This document shows, in pieces, positions 63,089-64,000 of a stretch of DNA of 64,000 nt; positions within the stretch are counted from its first letter, which is position 1; every line of letters begins with the position of its first letter. The notes under the pieces were generated by a model, which saw only the letters and a program-made list of their open reading frames with translations, ran no database searches and was not told the origin of the DNA. This stretch comes from Tribonema minus (lineage: Eukaryota > Sar > Xanthophyceae > Tribonematales > Tribonemataceae), in assembly GCA_017506865.1 (NCBI GenBank), contig JAFCMP010000002.1, positions 558,001 through 622,000 on the forward strand. The letters run 5' to 3'. The position numbers and the translations under genes are program-made.

Positions 63089-63593
63089 TGCTTTCTCCTA
63101 CTGCTGATTTCCTGCCTCATGCGAAAGGTGACATGATAGACTCAATGTTGTCCTGTGTCATGTTTGCCTACTGTGCAGGTGCCCAAACTGGTCTCTCAAG
63201 CCCTCGTGGTTATTTCAAGCAAGAGAGATGATGCTCTTCCCTGGTATAGAAGGCTACAAAGTGCTCTTGGCGCGACTTTTGGAAGTCTCGGGATCAACGT
63301 AGAGCGCTCGGGCTGAAAGGTCCCTACCACAACAAGAAGGGAGGCTGGCAGGTGCAGTGGCTTAGTCAGTCTCATAATTGCAACTTGCTGTTTCAACACA
63401 CCATTGATCAGAGCAAGAGCACCATCTTTGATTAAAGTGATTTCACCATTTCTTTCGGTGATAATCCATAGCTGTTTTGGCACAAACTCTTGTGCCACTT
63501 CCGTGTCGTCACCACATGCCATTGGCTGTGAAACCCTAGTGTTTGCAGAGACTATTGACATCAGTCAGAAATGTTTCAAGAACTTGTCGTGAG

Positions 63594-63685
63594 TGTACTT
63601 TTTATTAATTCTCGCTCAGGGCGCGAAAAAGCCCAGATGATTGGCATCTAGCTGTAAGGAATCTACATGTCGTATCACAGTCTGA
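63594..63685 (+). repeat. 92-bp direct repeat, copy 2
   Basis: Partner of 62034-62125. Downstream sequences diverge at once after CAGTCTGA, and upstream sequences share nothing beyond TGTACTT. Confidence 0.95.
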
Positions 63686-64000
63686 AAGTGTCGCAACGAC
63701 AACCACTCAAATGCCGCCGCCGCCAAATGGCATCTCGGGGTCCTCCCCTACGTCCTCCTCCATGTGCCCCCCCCCCCTGGATTCTGCCATGTGTGTGAGT
63801 GTATGATACAGCAAAGCAGCCTGGAGTCTATGTTCTTGAGCAATAGAGCTGCTGAGCTGCTAGTGACATCAAAGTGCAACCAACTTGCAGGGCAAACATC
63901 AGTGGGGCAAACAAAGACACACCTGTGTAGACATGACTGAAGAAGGAGAGTGAGCCCAATGGATATGGCTCAGCTCCAGAGGTCTTGCTGTCTCCCAGCC

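Larger units (their letters stand above)
60967..64000. other. Right-end region with repeats; gene content unclear
   Basis: The 3' part of the hydrolase gene may lie here but I could not find exons with convincing motifs. Two minus-strand frames look mildly coding-like (61992-61729 and 63561-63196) but carry no recognised domain. Repeats are listed separately. A C-run occurs at about 63768-63777. Confidence 0.4.

Noticed and set aside
62034-63685. LTR retroelement
   Set aside because: The 92-bp direct repeats are too short, and no primer-binding site, polypurine tract or reverse transcriptase is seen between them.

Overview
The window is nuclear DNA of a GC-rich, intron-rich eukaryotic microbe, most likely an alga of the stramenopile line. 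The support is a secreted cysteine-rich protein (minus strand, 27.8-23.7 kb) whose CGDG..VCC..CG.C..CC pattern I associate with brown-algal and xanthophyte proteins, together with GT-AG introns and scattered TTAGGG-type runs. This placement is an inference; no rRNA or organelle gene is present to test it.

Layout. 1-2.9 kb: no gene I can support. 2.96-21.25 kb (+): a RAD16-type SNF2/RING DNA-repair ATPase. I could thread it through 20 exons, including a 6-nt micro-exon, into one frame of 1282 codons. 23.65-27.77 kb (-): a secreted cysteine-rich/EGF-like protein. 28.6-31.5 kb (-): replication termination factor RTF2, 5 exons, 298 aa. 54.2-61 kb (+): an alpha/beta-hydrolase (GHSFG nucleophile elbow) whose 3' end I could not resolve. 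59-64 kb: mostly non-coding with a 124-bp tandem duplication, a 92-bp direct repeat and a small inverted-repeat element.

Between RTF2 and the hydrolase, which are divergently transcribed, lies an inserted Polinton-like virus (PLV) of about 21 kb (32591-53577). It has perfect 51-bp terminal inverted repeats and a 5-bp target duplication (CAGTC). Its parts are a tyrosine recombinase resembling telomere resolvases, a PD-(D/E)XK/DUF5710 protein, a TV-Pol-like polymerase fused to an SF3 helicase, an rve (DDE) integrase, a fibre-like protein, a coiled-coil protein, a packaging ATPase, a penton-like and a major capsid protein, and small unknowns. It looks whole and young.

Three signals stand out. 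(1) Each terminus of the PLV begins with a perfect 29-bp palindrome, and the element carries a telomere-resolvase-like recombinase. (2) The introns of the host genes are filled with decayed tandem copies of the neighbouring exon edges, many keeping their splice sites ('exon echoes'). (3) The RAD16 gene has a PARP-type zinc finger and rebuilds its Walker A motif with a 6-nt exon.
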